A stretch of 64,000 bases of DNA from Thioalkalivibrio sp. K90mix (GTDB lineage Bacteria > Pseudomonadota > Gammaproteobacteria > Ectothiorhodospirales > Ectothiorhodospiraceae): NCBI RefSeq assembly GCF_000025545.1, contig NC_013889.1:427501-491500 (forward strand). Direction: 5' to 3'. The notes beneath the pieces are model-generated. The model had not been told where the DNA came from. It saw nothing but the letters and a program-made list of their open reading frames with translations, and ran no database searches. Numbering within the stretch: the stretch's first letter is position 1; the number at the start of each line of letters is the position of its first letter. Shown here one piece after another: positions 28,145 to 38,404 of this stretch. The position numbers and the translations under genes are program-made.

Positions 28145-28200
28145 GTTTGCAGGGGCCGGGTGCTGGCCACGGCTAGAGGACGTCGCGCGGAGCCTGCGGG

Positions 28201-28228
28201 CTTGAAAATGCGAACGCTGCCCCCAAGG
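28201..28228 (+). promoter_or_regulatory. sigma-32 heat-shock promoter for htpG
   Basis: CTTGAAA, 13-bp spacer, CCCCAAGG: a near-consensus RpoH promoter. It ends 48 bp before the htpG start and matches the two other heat-shock promoters in this window. Confidence 0.85.
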
Positions 28229-28276
28229 TGCGTGCTGTAGAACCCATCCAAGCGCACGAGAGGAACGTACAGGACC

Positions 28277-30199
28277 ATGACGGACACGCAGACCGCATCG
28301 GCCGCCGAGGCCCATACCGAGACCCGCCGCTTCGAGACCGAGGTCAGTCAGCTGTTGCAGCTGATGATCCACTCGCTGTATTCCAACCGCGAGATCTTCC
28401 TGCGGGAACTGATCTCCAACGGCGCCGATGCCTGCGACAAGCTGCGCTTCGAGGCGCTGGCCCAGCCCGACGCGATCCCGCAGCCGGCCGAGCTGGCGAT
28501 CGACGTCGAGGTGGACAAGGAGGCCCGCACCGTCACCGTGCGTGATAATGGCATCGGCATGTCGCGCGACGAGGTCATCGAGCACATCGGCACCATCGCG
28601 CGTTCCGGCACGAAGGCCTTCCTCGAGAAGTTGACCGGAGACCAGAAAAAGGACTCGCAGCTGATCGGCCAGTTCGGCGTCGGGTTCTATTCCTCGTTCA
28701 TCGTGGCCGACCACGTCCGCCTCGAGACCCGTCGAGCGGGGACGTCCGAGGCCAGCGGCACCCGCTGGGAGTCGCGCGGCGACGGCGAGTACAGCCTGAG
28801 CGACTGCGTGCGCCCCGAGGCGGGTACCGAGATCACGCTGACGCTGAAAGAGGACGCCGACGAGTTCCTCGAGCTCTTCCGTCTGCGTCACATCATCAGC
28901 CGCTATTCCGACCACCTGGCGTTCCCGATCCGCATGCGCAAGATGGATGACGACGGCAAGCCCACCGACGAGTGGGAGACCGTCAACCGTGCCAGCGCGC
29001 TGTGGACCCGGCCGAAGAGCGAGATCAGCGACGACGAATACCGTGAGTTCTACAAGCACGTCGCGCACGACTTCGAGGATCCGGCCGCCTGGACCCACAA
29101 CCATGTCGAGGGGCGCCAGGAGTACACCACGCTGTTCTACATCCCGAAGCGCGCCCCGTTCGACCTGTGGGACCGCGACGCGCGCCACGGCGTCAAGCTC
29201 TACGTGAAGCGCGTGTTCATCATGGACGACGCCGAGAAACTGTTGCCCAGCTACCTGCGTTTCGTGCGCGGGGTGGTGGACTCGGCCGATCTGCCGCTGA
29301 ACGTCTCGCGCGAGATCCTGCAGGACAACCGGCTGGTGGATTCGATCCGCTCGGGCTCGGTCAAGAAGATCCTCGGCCTGCTCGAGACGATCGCCAGAAA
29401 CGAGCCGGAGAAATACGCCGAGATCTGGCAGAACTTCGGTCGCGTGCTGAAGGAGGGCCCGGGCGAGGACTACGCGAACCGCGAACAGATCGCGGGCCTG
29501 CTGCGCTTCGCCAGCACACATAACAGTGATGACACCCAGAACGTCTCGTTGGCCGACTACATCGGCCGGATGAAAGACGGGCAGGACGCGGTCTACGTGA
29601 TCACCGCGGACAACGCCAGCGCGGCGCGCAACAGCCCGCACCTGGAGATCTTCCGCAAGCACGGTATCGAGGTGCTGCTGCTGTCCGACCGGGTCGACGA
29701 ATGGCTGCTGTCGCACCTGCGCGAGTTCGACGGCAAGCCGATCAAGAATGTCGCCAAGGGCGACCTCGACCTGGACAAGATCATTGGCGAAGACGCGGCG
29801 AAAAAGGATGCCGCGGACGACAGCGCGAAGGCCGACGAGGACCTGGGCGATCTGCCGGAGCGCATCCAGGCCGCGCTGGGCGAGCGCGTCGACTCGGTAC
29901 GCGCCTCGAAGCGCCTGGTCGCTTCACCGGCCTGCATCGTGCTCGGCGAGCACGAGATGGCGCTGTACCTGCAGGAACTGCTGAAGCAAGCCGGACAGGA
30001 GACTTTCTCCAGCAAGCCGGTGCTCGAGATCAATCCGAAGCACCCGCTGGTCGAGCGTCTGCGCACCGCCGAAGGGGACGACTTCGACGATCTGGCATCG
30101 CTGCTGTTTGACCAGTCACTGCTGGCCGAAGGGGGACAGCTTGAAGACCCCTCCGGCTTCGTCTCGCGCCTGAACCGCCTGCTGCTGCAAAAGGCCTGA
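28277..30199 (+). CDS. htpG: molecular chaperone HtpG (Hsp90)
   Basis: Cytosolic Hsp90 of 640 residues. The GHKL ATPase domain shows [15 protein letters not shown] (about 40), [21 protein letters not shown] (about 90) and [14 protein letters not shown] (about 130); the middle domain has [10 protein letters not shown] and [12 protein letters not shown]. The N-terminal phrase [21 protein letters not shown] is typical. A sigma-32 promoter lies directly upstream and it appears monocistronic. Confidence 0.97.
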   Translation: MTDTQTASAAEAHTETRRFETEVSQLLQLMIHSLYSNREIFLRELISNGADACDKLRFEALAQPDAIPQPAELAIDVEVDKEARTVTVRDNGIGMSRDEVIEHIGTIARSGTKAFLEKLTGDQKKDSQLIGQFGVGFYSSFIVADHVRLETRRAGTSEASGTRWESRGDGEYSLSDCVRPEAGTEITLTLKEDADEFLELFRLRHIISRYSDHLAFPIRMRKMDDDGKPTDEWETVNRASALWTRPKSEISDDEYREFYKHVAHDFEDPAAWTHNHVEGRQEYTTLFYIPKRAPFDLWDRDARHGVKLYVKRVFIMDDAEKLLPSYLRFVRGVVDSADLPLNVSREILQDNRLVDSIRSGSVKKILGLLETIARNEPEKYAEIWQNFGRVLKEGPGEDYANREQIAGLLRFASTHNSDDTQNVSLADYIGRMKDGQDAVYVITADNASAARNSPHLEIFRKHGIEVLLLSDRVDEWLLSHLREFDGKPIKNVAKGDLDLDKIIGEDAAKKDAADDSAKADEDLGDLPERIQAALGERVDSVRASKRLVASPACIVLGEHEMALYLQELLKQAGQETFSSKPVLEINPKHPLVERLRTAEGDDFDDLASLLFDQSLLAEGGQLEDPSGFVSRLNRLLLQKA

Positions 30200-30317
30200 C
30201 GGCCAAGCCGGGGAGGGTCCGCCCCTCCCTGGAATCCGTCCCGGAAGCGGGTGGACCTGACGTCGCGGGGGTACGCGCGTTACCCTATGCGGCTCATATA
30301 TCGAGAGGGCCAAGCCC

Positions 30318-30800
30318 ATGCAAGTTGCACAAAACGCCGTGGTGTCCATCCACTACACCCTGACCAACGACGCTGGCGAGACCATCGACAGCTCCGAGGG
30401 CCGCGAGCCGCTCGCCTATCTGCACGGGAACGGCCAGCTGGTCCCGGGTCTCGAGCGCGAGCTTGAGGGCAAGGCCGCCGGTGACAAGGTTCAGGCCAAG
30501 GTTGCCCCCGCCGAGGGTTACGGCGAGAAAATCGACGCCATGGTGCAGGAGATCCCGCTGGAGGCCTTCCAGGGCGTGGATTCCGTGCAGCCGGGCATGC
30601 AGTTCCAGGCCGAGACTCAGAATGGTCCGCTGACCGTGACCGTGACCAAGGTCGAGGGCGACACCGCGACCGTGGACGGCAATCACCCGTTGGCCGGCGA
30701 AAACCTCAACTTCGACGTCGAGGTGGTCGAGGTCCGCGAGGCCTCCGCCGAGGAGCTGGAGCACGGCCACGCCCACGGCGTCGGCGGTCACCAGCACTGA
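30318..30800 (+). CDS. slyD: FKBP-type peptidyl-prolyl isomerase SlyD
   Basis: SlyD is a cytosolic proline isomerase and chaperone that also delivers nickel. The 160-residue product has the FKBP core split by the insert-in-flap domain: ALTNDAGETIDSS-type start, EGREPLAYLHGNGQLVPGLE, then the IF segment with AEGYGEK, and VDGNHPLAGENLNFDVEVVEVR. The tail HGHAHGVGGHQH is a short His-rich metal-binding end, reduced relative to E. coli. A terminator follows after 68 bp. Confidence 0.94.
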   Translation: MQVAQNAVVSIHYTLTNDAGETIDSSEGREPLAYLHGNGQLVPGLERELEGKAAGDKVQAKVAPAEGYGEKIDAMVQEIPLEAFQGVDSVQPGMQFQAETQNGPLTVTVTKVEGDTATVDGNHPLAGENLNFDVEVVEVREASAEELEHGHAHGVGGHQH

Positions 30801-30868
30801 GTTTGTTGCCAGGGCCTCGAAGGACGCGCATACATCGCGTTTCCTGGCCTGCCAAGCGCTTTATTGAG

Positions 30869-30892
30869 GCCCCGCGAATGCGGGGCTTTTTT
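30869..30892 (+). terminator. terminator of slyD
   Basis: GCCCCGC-GAAT-GCGGGGC followed by six T residues. Strong factor-independent terminator. Confidence 0.92.
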
Positions 30893-30956
30893 CGTCTGGG
30901 TGCGCGGGGTGGCAGTGCGGTGCACTCCTCCAGCATGCGAAACCCTTCCAATCGCT

Positions 30957-30979
30957 AATGGTGTTGAAAACCATTCTCA
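30957..30979. promoter_or_regulatory. Fur-like box upstream of bfd
   Basis: AATGGT...ACCATT arms lie in AATGGTGTTGAAAACCATTC, which fits a degenerate Fur box (consensus GATAATGATAATCATTATC). A related sequence precedes bfr (34496-34520). Location 47-69 bp before the bfd start fits iron repression. Confidence 0.65.
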
Positions 30980-31025
30980 GTCATCGTATCGTCTGCCTCG
31001 ACAGTCAGGTAGGTCGAGGAAGGTG

Positions 31026-31280
31026 ATGATCGTCTGTATCTGCAAATCGGTTCGCGAGCGCGATATCCGGGAATTGATCGACTCCAGCCAGGAAGGCCTG
31101 CGTATGCGGGATCTTCGTGATCGACTGGGTGTGAGTTCCGAATGTGGCAAGTGCGCTCGTCGAGCCAATTGCCTGCTGAAGGGGTGCTCCCGTGATACCG
31201 CCGTGAATGTGCTGCAGGTGTCGGGAGCGCGGACGCCCCCGGAGCCTGTCGGGCGACCCGACCCCGCCGTGGCCATGTAA
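31026..31280 (+). CDS. bfd: bacterioferritin-associated ferredoxin Bfd
   Basis: Bfd binds bacterioferritin and reduces its core to release iron. The 84-residue product has the [2Fe-2S] ligands in VCICKSV (C4 and C6) and ECGKC (C39 and C42), and IRELI/SQEGL elements of the fer2-BFD fold. It has a longer disordered C-terminal tail (about 20 residues) than E. coli Bfd (64). Its partner bfr is 3.4 kb downstream behind the TonB operon, and both have similar Fur-like boxes. Confidence 0.9.
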   Translation: MIVCICKSVRERDIRELIDSSQEGLRMRDLRDRLGVSSECGKCARRANCLLKGCSRDTAVNVLQVSGARTPPEPVGRPDPAVAM

Positions 31281-31310
31281 GTCCATCATTCGCTTTATCG
31301 TATTGTAGTG

Positions 31311-31344
31311 GGGCGCGGTGGCGGGTCCGCCGCGCCCATTTTTT
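31311..31344 (+). terminator. terminator of bfd
   Basis: GGGCGCGGTGG and CCGCCGCGCCC form a long stem with one mismatch, followed by ATTTTTTG. It separates bfd from exbB, so the TonB-ExbBD genes should have their own promoter in the next 100 bp. Confidence 0.82.
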
Positions 31345-31443
31345 GCCCATACCGTCGCCTGCCATGGGCCATCGTGCTACGTCCGTTGCCAGGCGTTGCT
31401 TGCATGGGGCGGTGTGCATTTTCAGAACGCTCGGAGCTTAGCG

Positions 31444-32193
31444 ATGAATTTCGATCAATGGATTCCATCGGAGCGCCTGGCCGGCTTTCTCGACGCGGGT
31501 GGGCCCGTCGTCCTGATCCTGCTGGGGGCCTCGGTGGTCGCACTGGCCTTTGTGCTGGTCAAGCTGTGGCAGTTGTGGCGCATGAGGGTCACCGATGTGC
31601 GTCCGGCGGATGAAGCGCTGAACCGCTTCCACCGCGGGGATATCCAGGGTGCGATCCAGTGTGCCGAGGCCACCCCCAATCCCGCCGCGCGGGCGGTGGC
31701 GCGGGGCATCCGGGGCCTGCAGGCCGGCGCGTCGGAGTCCATCGTGCGGGAGGAGGTCGTGCGCTACGGTAACGCGACCATCCAGTCCCTGCGTCAGGGG
31801 CTGCGGCCACTCGAAGTGATCGGCGCGCTGGCGCCTTTGCTGGGCCTGCTGGGTACCGTGATGGGGATGATCCGCGCCTTCCGAGCGATGGAAGAGGCCG
31901 GAAGTCAGGTGGACCCGGCGGTCCTGTCCGGTGGTATCTGGGAGGCCCTGCTGACGACCGCCGTCGGGCTGGCGGTCGCGATCCCGGTCGTGGCGGCACT
32001 CAACTGGCTGGAGACGCGGGTGGAGCGGGTCGCGCACCGCATGGATGATGCCGTGACCCGCCTGTTCACCGGGGGGCAGTACGCGGCCGTACCCCTGACC
32101 GCCGAGAGCCCGGTCCAACCGAGGCCTTGCGAGGCTGACGAGGCAAACTCGCCTGGGGGCGCTCTGCCCCGAACGGCCGATGCTGGACACTAG
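31444..32193 (+). CDS. exbB: MotA/TolQ/ExbB proton-channel protein ExbB
   Basis: ExbB forms the pentameric inner-membrane proton channel that energises TonB. The 249-residue product has three transmembrane helices: about 20-42, and after the cytoplasmic loop LEVIGALAPLLGLLGTVMGMI (about 121-140) and LLTTAVGLAVAIPVVAALNWL (about 165-190), the hallmark pair of the family. A 40-residue hydrophilic tail is extra. Its end overlaps exbD by 14 bp, indicating coupled translation. Confidence 0.93.
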   Translation: MNFDQWIPSERLAGFLDAGGPVVLILLGASVVALAFVLVKLWQLWRMRVTDVRPADEALNRFHRGDIQGAIQCAEATPNPAARAVARGIRGLQAGASESIVREEVVRYGNATIQSLRQGLRPLEVIGALAPLLGLLGTVMGMIRAFRAMEEAGSQVDPAVLSGGIWEALLTTAVGLAVAIPVVAALNWLETRVERVAHRMDDAVTRLFTGGQYAAVPLTAESPVQPRPCEADEANSPGGALPRTADAGH

Positions 32194-32578
32194 CCGCCCG
32201 CGCCGACGCAATCTGATCAGCCTCACTCCGCTGATCGATGTCGTCTTCATCCTGCTCGTGTTCTTCATGCTCGCCTCGAGCTTCCTTGAGTGGCGCGCGG
32301 TGCAACTCGAGGCGCCGGCCGAGGCCGGTGGGGCCGGCTCGATGGAAGGCGCCATGCTGGTCGAGATCCGGTCGGACGGGCTGCGGCTGGCGGGAGAGAT
32401 GCTGTCGGAGGGCGACCTGCACGACCGTATCAGCGCGCGCGTGCGCGAAGAAGCGGACACGCGGGTCCTGGTGATGCCGGCCCCGGGGGTCAGCATGCAG
32501 GACACCGTCAACGTGCTGGAGGGACTCGCAGATGTTGGGGCGCGCAATCTTTCGGTAATCCGGCAGGCACAGCCATGA
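32180..32578 (+). CDS. exbD: ExbD/TolR-family biopolymer transporter, first copy
   Basis: A 132-residue single-pass protein: short cytoplasmic start with RNLISLTPLIDVVFILLVFFML (helix about 10-30, with the proton-path aspartate D17 in PLIDVVF) and a periplasmic domain (about 45-132). It forms the rotor/peptidoglycan-binding part of the ExbB channel. It overlaps both exbB and the second exbD (by 4 bp). Confidence 0.92.
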   Translation: MLDTSRPRRRNLISLTPLIDVVFILLVFFMLASSFLEWRAVQLEAPAEAGGAGSMEGAMLVEIRSDGLRLAGEMLSEGDLHDRISARVREEADTRVLVMPAPGVSMQDTVNVLEGLADVGARNLSVIRQAQP

Positions 32579-32996
32579 TCGGACAGCGTCGCCACTTTCA
32601 GGTTGCCCATCGCCCGCGCAACGACGACGAGAGCATCCTGCCGCTGATCAACATTGTTTTCCTGTTGTTGATCTTCTTTATGGTGGCTGGCCAGTTGAGC
32701 GCGATCGATCCGTTCGAGGTCGAACCGGTGGAGTCGGCCGTGGATGGCCAGCCCGGGCCGGACGAGTTCATGGTGATCATCGGGACCGAGGGCCGGCTGG
32801 CGGTTAATCAGGATGAAGTCGATCTTGACGAAATGGCCGGCCTGGTACGCGAACACGTCGAGCGTCACGGAGATGCGGCCCGGGTCCGTGTGAAGTCGGA
32901 TGGACGGGCGGAAGCCGTCGAGGTCGTCGGGGTGCTTGAACGCCTGCGCGAGGCGGGGATCGAGCGCATTGATCTGCTGACAGTACCGGAAGTCTG

Positions 32997-32997
<1 letters not shown>
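32575..32997 (+). CDS. ExbD-like protein, second copy with Asn in place of the proton-path Asp
   Basis: A 140-residue ExbD-family protein with helix [20 protein letters not shown] (about 19-40) and a periplasmic domain. The membrane aspartate that carries protons in ExbD/TolR (PLIDVVF in the first copy) is asparagine here (PLINIVF). Family knowledge says this aspartate is essential, so the second copy may be a structural subunit or give a mixed ExbD dimer with one protonatable site. Overlaps exbD1 and tonB (TGATG). Confidence 0.9.
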
Positions 32998-33914
<917 letters not shown>

Positions 33915-34003
33915 CCAGGAGTGGAGCACCGTCACGGACACCGGCATGAGGACCGATGACCCGGACCTTGGCGGCAGACCCAGTTGAAAACGAGGACTTA
34001 CCC

Positions 34004-34438
34004 ATGCATTTACCAGGCAGGAGCATCCGGATACTGATCGCGGGCCTTTTCGTATTCGGCCTTTCGGGAAACGCGGCAGCCGAAGCGGACCCCGAGATCA
34101 GTGTCCAACTTAACAAGCTGGAAGCCGACGGTGATGACTGTCGTGCCCATCTGGTACTGGAAAATGCCCTGGGTGAAGCGCTGGAATCATTCCAGCTGGA
34201 TATGGTGGTTTTCGACAAGGAGGGGGTTATTCAGCGCCGCACCGCAGTCGAACTGGCACCGCTGCGGGAGGGGAGCACTTCCGTGCGGGCCTTCCGGATG
34301 CCGGACACGGACTGCGACGGCATCGGGCGAATCCTGATCAACGAGATCGCCGCCTGCGAAGGCCCCGAGGGCGCGATAGAGGGCTGCGTCGATCGGCTGG
34401 AGATCGAAAGTCTGGCGGATGTGCCCCTGATTCGTTGA
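34004..34438 (+). CDS. exported protein of unknown function next to tonB
   Basis: I do not recognise a family. The 144-residue precursor (from the second in-frame ATG, which has CGAGGA upstream) has a signal peptide ending GNAAA around residue 25 and a mature beta-rich domain with four cysteines (CRAHL, DTDCDG, IAACEG, EGCVD) that could form two disulfides. It lies 90 bp after tonB in the same direction and is probably the last gene of exbB-exbD-exbD-tonB, so a periplasmic role in TonB-dependent uptake is plausible but unproven. Confidence 0.75.
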   Translation: MHLPGRSIRILIAGLFVFGLSGNAAAEADPEISVQLNKLEADGDDCRAHLVLENALGEALESFQLDMVVFDKEGVIQRRTAVELAPLREGSTSVRAFRMPDTDCDGIGRILINEIAACEGPEGAIEGCVDRLEIESLADVPLIR

Positions 34439-34492
34439 GGCAGGTGCCAGGAGATTACCGTGGCCTGTCCAGCCGGTTTCGCTGCAAATATA

Positions 34493-34521
34493 GATAATGG
34501 TGTTGCAAATCGTTCGCATTA
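34493..34521. promoter_or_regulatory. Fur-like box upstream of bfr
   Basis: GATAATGGTGTTGCAAATCG followed by TTCGCATTA resembles the bfd box: both contain TAATGGTGTTG, a variable base, AAA and then C(A/G)TTC, suggesting the same regulator. It lies about 150 bp before the bfr ATG. The spacer between the exported-protein gene and bfr otherwise shows nothing clear. Confidence 0.55.
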
Positions 34522-34670
34522 CCGATATTGTATCGACGCGTTGAGGGTGCCTTGCATCCGGGCGAAGCCGGGCGGGATAGTGGGGACGGACCCTGGCGGT
34601 CCCGGGGTCTCTTTAATCAATCCGGCGTTTGACCCGACCAACCCCAAAATATCTTCTCAGGAGAGTTCTG

Positions 34671-35147
34671 ATGCAAGGCGATAAGGATGTAATTCGTTAC
34701 CTCAACCAGGCCCTCAAGGGCGAGTTGACCGCGATAAACCAGTATTTCCTCCATTCCCGCATGTTCAAGGACTGGGGGCTGGAGAAACTGGCCGCGGCCG
34801 AATATGAAGAATCGATCGACGAGATGAAACACGCGGACGAGCTGATCAACCGCATCCTGTTTCTCGAAGGACTGCCCAACCTGCAGGACCTGGGCACGCT
34901 GAGCATTGGCGAGAACACCCGCGAGATCCTGGAAGCGGATCTGGCCCTCGAGCACGCGAGTACCCCTGTCTACCGCGACGCGATTGCCCATTGCGAACAG
35001 GTGCGGGATTTCGTGACGCGAGATCTGCTGCAGAAGATCCTGGACAGTGAAGAAAGCCATATCGACTGGCTGGAGACCCAGCTGCAGCTCATCGATCGCA
35101 TCGGCTTGCAGAACTACGAGCAGAGCCAGGCGAGCTCCGCGTCGTAA
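34671..35147 (+). CDS. bfr: bacterioferritin
   Basis: A 24-mer iron-storage protein with haem at the subunit dimer interface. The 158-residue product shows ferroxidase ligands E18 and E51/H54 ([15 protein letters not shown]), E94 and E127/H130 ([11 protein letters not shown]) and the haem-ligating methionine at 52 in DEMKHA. AGGAGAG precedes the ATG. Followed by hemP after 48 bp; its releasing partner bfd lies upstream of the TonB genes. Confidence 0.96.
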   Translation: MQGDKDVIRYLNQALKGELTAINQYFLHSRMFKDWGLEKLAAAEYEESIDEMKHADELINRILFLEGLPNLQDLGTLSIGENTREILEADLALEHASTPVYRDAIAHCEQVRDFVTRDLLQKILDSEESHIDWLETQLQLIDRIGLQNYEQSQASSAS

Positions 35148-35195
35148 CCGTTTCAACAAGTTCGACCGTCCTTCAGGGCGGTCGGGGAGGCAATC

Positions 35196-35402
35196 ATGAG
35201 TTCCAGCGAAGGCAGGCGTATCCCGGAATCCACTGACGCATCTCCAGTGAGCCTGAGGACGCATGATCACTCTCTCGGTACGCCGAGAGAGGTGGCCTCG
35301 AGTGAATTGCTGCGTGATGCCGACCGCCTGTTTATCCGCCACGAAGGGCAGTGTTACACCCTTCGGGTGACTTCCAGCAAGAAATTGATTCTGAACAAGT
35401 AA
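35196..35402 (+). CDS. hemP: hemin uptake protein HemP
   Basis: A 68-residue HemP-family protein. The conserved C-terminal block SSELLRDADRLFIRHEGQCY then TLRVTSSKKLILNK fits the family, in which a SSxxLL start and a LILTK-type end are typical. HemP usually sits before iron/haem receptor genes and acts as a regulator or uptake helper. Here it lies between bfr and a TonB-dependent receptor. A small hairpin, ACCGTCC-TTCA-GGGCGGT, lies just before its ribosome site. Confidence 0.88.
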   Translation: MSSSEGRRIPESTDASPVSLRTHDHSLGTPREVASSELLRDADRLFIRHEGQCYTLRVTSSKKLILNK

Positions 35403-35545
35403 AACGAGCTTTACACCGCCGTCTCGACCGATACGGCCCCGCCAGCCAAGGGACCTTCTCCCTCAGCCAGCCTTCAATCACGACTGCTACGGACGTTTGT
35501 CGCCCGTGGCACGACGTCTGCTGTCCGAATAGAGGGAGAAAACTC

Positions 35546-37750
35546 ATGGCTCGAAAGACGAAATGCCGTCAGGTGGGACTTCTGACCACCCCATACACCC
35601 GCAATCGTAGGGACTGGCGCCGCCACGCTGTCACGCTTGCGGTTCTGGGGGTTATGGGAGTCCCGGTGGCCCAGGCCCAGGATGCGGAGCCAACGCACTT
35701 GGCACCCGTGCAGATCATTGGTGACTCTGTGCATGCCCGGGATCTGGCTGGTTCGGGTGCCGTTGTGGAACCCGAACAGTTGGAACTGGATGGCACGACC
35801 GATATCCATCAGGCTCTTAAGACCGTCCCGGGCATGTATGTGCGTGAAGAAGAGGGTTATGGGCTAAGGCCGAACATTGGGGTCCGGGCCGCGCCCCCGG
35901 GCCGCAGCAGCAAGGTCACCATCATGGAGGACGGGGTGTTGATGGCGCCAGCGCCATACTCCAACCCGGCGGCGTACTATTTTCCGACCACCAAACGTAT
36001 CCACTCCATTGAAATTCTCAAGGGTGCGCCGCTGCTACGGCATGGGCCGCAAACAACCGGCGGGGTGGTCAATCTGCTGTCGACTCCGATCCCGACCGAG
36101 CGTCAAGGCAGTATCGAGACCGTCGTCGGTGAGCGTGGAGGGCTGGACGTACACGGGACCTGGGGCGACCGCGTGGGGGATTGGAGCTACATGGTCGAAA
36201 CGGTCCAGCGCCGTAGTGATGGGTTCAAGGATATCGACCGCAGTAACCGGGACAGTGGTTTCCGAGTCGAGGATTATGTCGCGAAGCTTCGGTGGGACGG
36301 GGACCGTCAGAGCGTCGAGCTCAAGGCACAGCATTCCGAGGAGGTTTCCAACGAGACCTACCTCGGCTTGACCGATGGCGACTTCTCCCGTGCGCCGAAT
36401 CGCCGTTACGGGCTGTCCGAGATTGATCAGATGGATGTCGAGCATCAGGGTGCCAGCCTTACGCATGAATTCGACTGGTCGCCCCACGTGCGCCAGACCT
36501 CGACGGTCTACCGTAACGATACCGCTCGCAATTGGTTCAAGTTGAGCGGCGATCTGGTGGCGGATGCCAACGAGGGCGATGAACGTGCCTATCGGATCCT
36601 TCAGGGAACGGAAGATACCTCGGGTGGCGAGTTGACCTATCGCAACAACAATCGAGAGTACGTCTCCCAGGGAGTGCAAACCGAGTTTGACCTGGCTTTG
36701 GGTGATCACTGGATTCGTACGGGAGTGCGTTATCACGAAGACGAAATGGATCGGTTCCAGCCAGACGAACTCTATGACCAGGTTAATGGTTCGTTGGTAC
36801 GCCAGAGTCGCGTCGAACCGACTGGTAGCAATAACCGTCTCGAGGATGCCAAGGCCTGGAGCCTCTGGATCACCGATGAATGGCGAGTGACGAACCGCCT
36901 GCGACTGAATCTCGCGATGCGCTACGAGGATGTGAGGACGTCCCGTGTCCAATATGCCGACCCGGGTCGGAACACCGTGGAAGACCGGCGCTCGAACGCC
37001 TACAGCGAATGGTTGCCCGGGGCTTCCATGACGTTCGATGTCAACGACAATTGGCAGCTACTGGCGGGGGTTCATCGCGGTTTCTCGCCTCTGGGTGGTG
37101 GATCGAGCGACGGTGAGCAACCCGAGACCAGCATCAACTGGGAGCTTGGAGGGCGTTATCGAACCAATAACCTTTTTGTCGAGGCGATTGGTTTCCATAG
37201 CGACTTTACCGACCAGAGAGAGGATTGTTCGGTAGGCTCGCCCTGCTCGGATGGCTCCACTTCCGGCACGTTCACCACCGGTGAAGCGGAGATCTCCGGG
37301 CTTGAACTCCAGGCCGGGACGCAATTTGCCATGGGACGTTTTCAAGTGCCGGTGTCGGCCGCCTATACCTATACCCGGGCGCGCATCAGTCGCGACAACC
37401 CGGCACAGGGTCTGGAGAAGGGCGATCACCTGCAGGATATCCCGCGCCATCAACTCAACCTGCGCGCGGGCCTGGAGCATCCCAGTGGCTGGGATCACTA
37501 TGCGGTGCTGAACTACACCGATTCGTCCTGTAGCTCGGTTGGTTGCAATCGCAGTGGATCGTCCTTTGACGAGACGGATTCTTTGATGACGGTTGATCTG
37601 ACAAGCCGTTATGCACTATCCAGCCAGACCGACATCTTCCTGCGGGCCAGCAACGTTTTCGATGAGCAACGCATCGTGGCACGTTCGCCCTACGGAGCCC
37701 GGCCGAACCAACCCCGTACGATTTCCGTCGGTTTGAAACACCGGTTCTGA
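35546..37750 (+). CDS. TonB-dependent outer-membrane receptor, FecA-like
   Basis: A 734-residue precursor for a 22-stranded receptor, probably for a ferric chelate. A long basic N-terminus precedes a signal helix that ends VAQAQ (about 45); a TonB-box-like LAPVQIIGD follows. The plug domain has IHQALKTVPGMYVREEEGYGL, SSKVTIMEDGVLMAPAPYS and IEILKGAPLLRHGPQTTGGV, close to FecA. The C-terminal strand ends with Phe (SVGLKHRF), as for barrel insertion. No N-terminal signalling domain is present, so it lacks FecA-type transcription control. Substrate cannot be told from sequence. Confidence 0.92.
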   Translation: MARKTKCRQVGLLTTPYTRNRRDWRRHAVTLAVLGVMGVPVAQAQDAEPTHLAPVQIIGDSVHARDLAGSGAVVEPEQLELDGTTDIHQALKTVPGMYVREEEGYGLRPNIGVRAAPPGRSSKVTIMEDGVLMAPAPYSNPAAYYFPTTKRIHSIEILKGAPLLRHGPQTTGGVVNLLSTPIPTERQGSIETVVGERGGLDVHGTWGDRVGDWSYMVETVQRRSDGFKDIDRSNRDSGFRVEDYVAKLRWDGDRQSVELKAQHSEEVSNETYLGLTDGDFSRAPNRRYGLSEIDQMDVEHQGASLTHEFDWSPHVRQTSTVYRNDTARNWFKLSGDLVADANEGDERAYRILQGTEDTSGGELTYRNNNREYVSQGVQTEFDLALGDHWIRTGVRYHEDEMDRFQPDELYDQVNGSLVRQSRVEPTGSNNRLEDAKAWSLWITDEWRVTNRLRLNLAMRYEDVRTSRVQYADPGRNTVEDRRSNAYSEWLPGASMTFDVNDNWQLLAGVHRGFSPLGGGSSDGEQPETSINWELGGRYRTNNLFVEAIGFHSDFTDQREDCSVGSPCSDGSTSGTFTTGEAEISGLELQAGTQFAMGRFQVPVSAAYTYTRARISRDNPAQGLEKGDHLQDIPRHQLNLRAGLEHPSGWDHYAVLNYTDSSCSSVGCNRSGSSFDETDSLMTVDLTSRYALSSQTDIFLRASNVFDEQRIVARSPYGARPNQPRTISVGLKHRF

Positions 37751-38069
37751 GCTGCGGCCGCCGAGAACGGGGCGGCTCGGCTCGGATAGATCCCGGCGGG
37801 TTGGCCGGTCGGGCCTTGGATCCAGACGCAATAAGGACGAGGTCGTCTGCGCCCCTATTGCCGGCCTTGAGCCTGGAAGCATGGATTGAAGCTTCGGTCC
37901 GAGCGCCGCGACAGACTTCACAAAACCAGGGTCGATGCGTGGATTGCAGTGATCGTTCGGTGTTGTGGACGGTCCCAACGCCCGAGTCCAGCAAGCGGCG
38001 GTCCTCGACAGAGGTCGCCGATTGGACTATCTACGAGAAGGATCCATTTTCCGGTAAAGGAGCGAACCG
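37751..38069. other. intergenic region after the receptor gene
   Basis: A 319-bp gap between the receptor and a small lipoprotein gene. I see no gene, no clear terminator with a T-run and no obvious promoter; AAAGGAG just before the next start codon is its ribosome site. Confidence 0.5.
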
Positions 38070-38261
38070 ATGCTCAACAAGTCTCGACTGACGATTTTCT
38101 TCCTGGCGCTGATGCTGGCGCTGGGCGGTGCCAGCCTCGCCGGCTGTGACAACCAGGGCCCGGCCGAAGAGGCGGGCGAAGACATTGATGACGCCATGGA
38201 TGATGCCGGCGATACGATGGAAGATGCGGGCGAAGAGATGGAAGACACCTTCGACAACTGA
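38070..38261 (+). CDS. small acidic lipoprotein
   Basis: A 63-residue precursor with lipobox SLAGC at about residue 26 and a mature part of some 38 residues made almost only of Asp, Glu, Ala, Gly and Met (repeated DDAMDDAGDTMEDAGEEMED). The heptad-like spacing suggests a short amphipathic or coiled helix, like the small outer-membrane-linked lipoproteins of other bacteria. AAAGGAG ribosome site. Function unknown. It converges with a second small lipoprotein gene. Confidence 0.8.
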   Translation: MLNKSRLTIFFLALMLALGGASLAGCDNQGPAEEAGEDIDDAMDDAGDTMEDAGEEMEDTFDN

Positions 38262-38290
38262 TTGCCAGTTGTCAGGTTTTCTGATCCAGG

Positions 38291-38321
38291 AGGGCAGCGG
38301 CCGTTGTCGCTGCCCTTTTTG
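38291..38321 (+). terminator. terminator of the acidic lipoprotein gene
   Basis: AGGGCAGCG and CGCTGCCCT arms around an 8-nt loop, followed by TTTTTG. Reads with the plus-strand lipoprotein gene. Confidence 0.85.
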
Positions 38322-38351
38322 ATTTTGTGTCCGGGGCAGTCGGCCGGGCAC

Positions 38352-38377
38352 AAAAAAGGAGGGGACAGGCCCCTCCC
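38352..38377 (-). terminator. terminator of the Gln-rich lipoprotein gene
   Basis: Read on the minus strand, GGAGGGG-CCTGT-CCCCTCC is followed by TTTTTTG. It ends transcription from the lipoprotein gene to its right. Confidence 0.82.
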
Positions 38378-38404
38378 TTCGTACGCTTCAGGCGTGCAGC
38401 AGGA

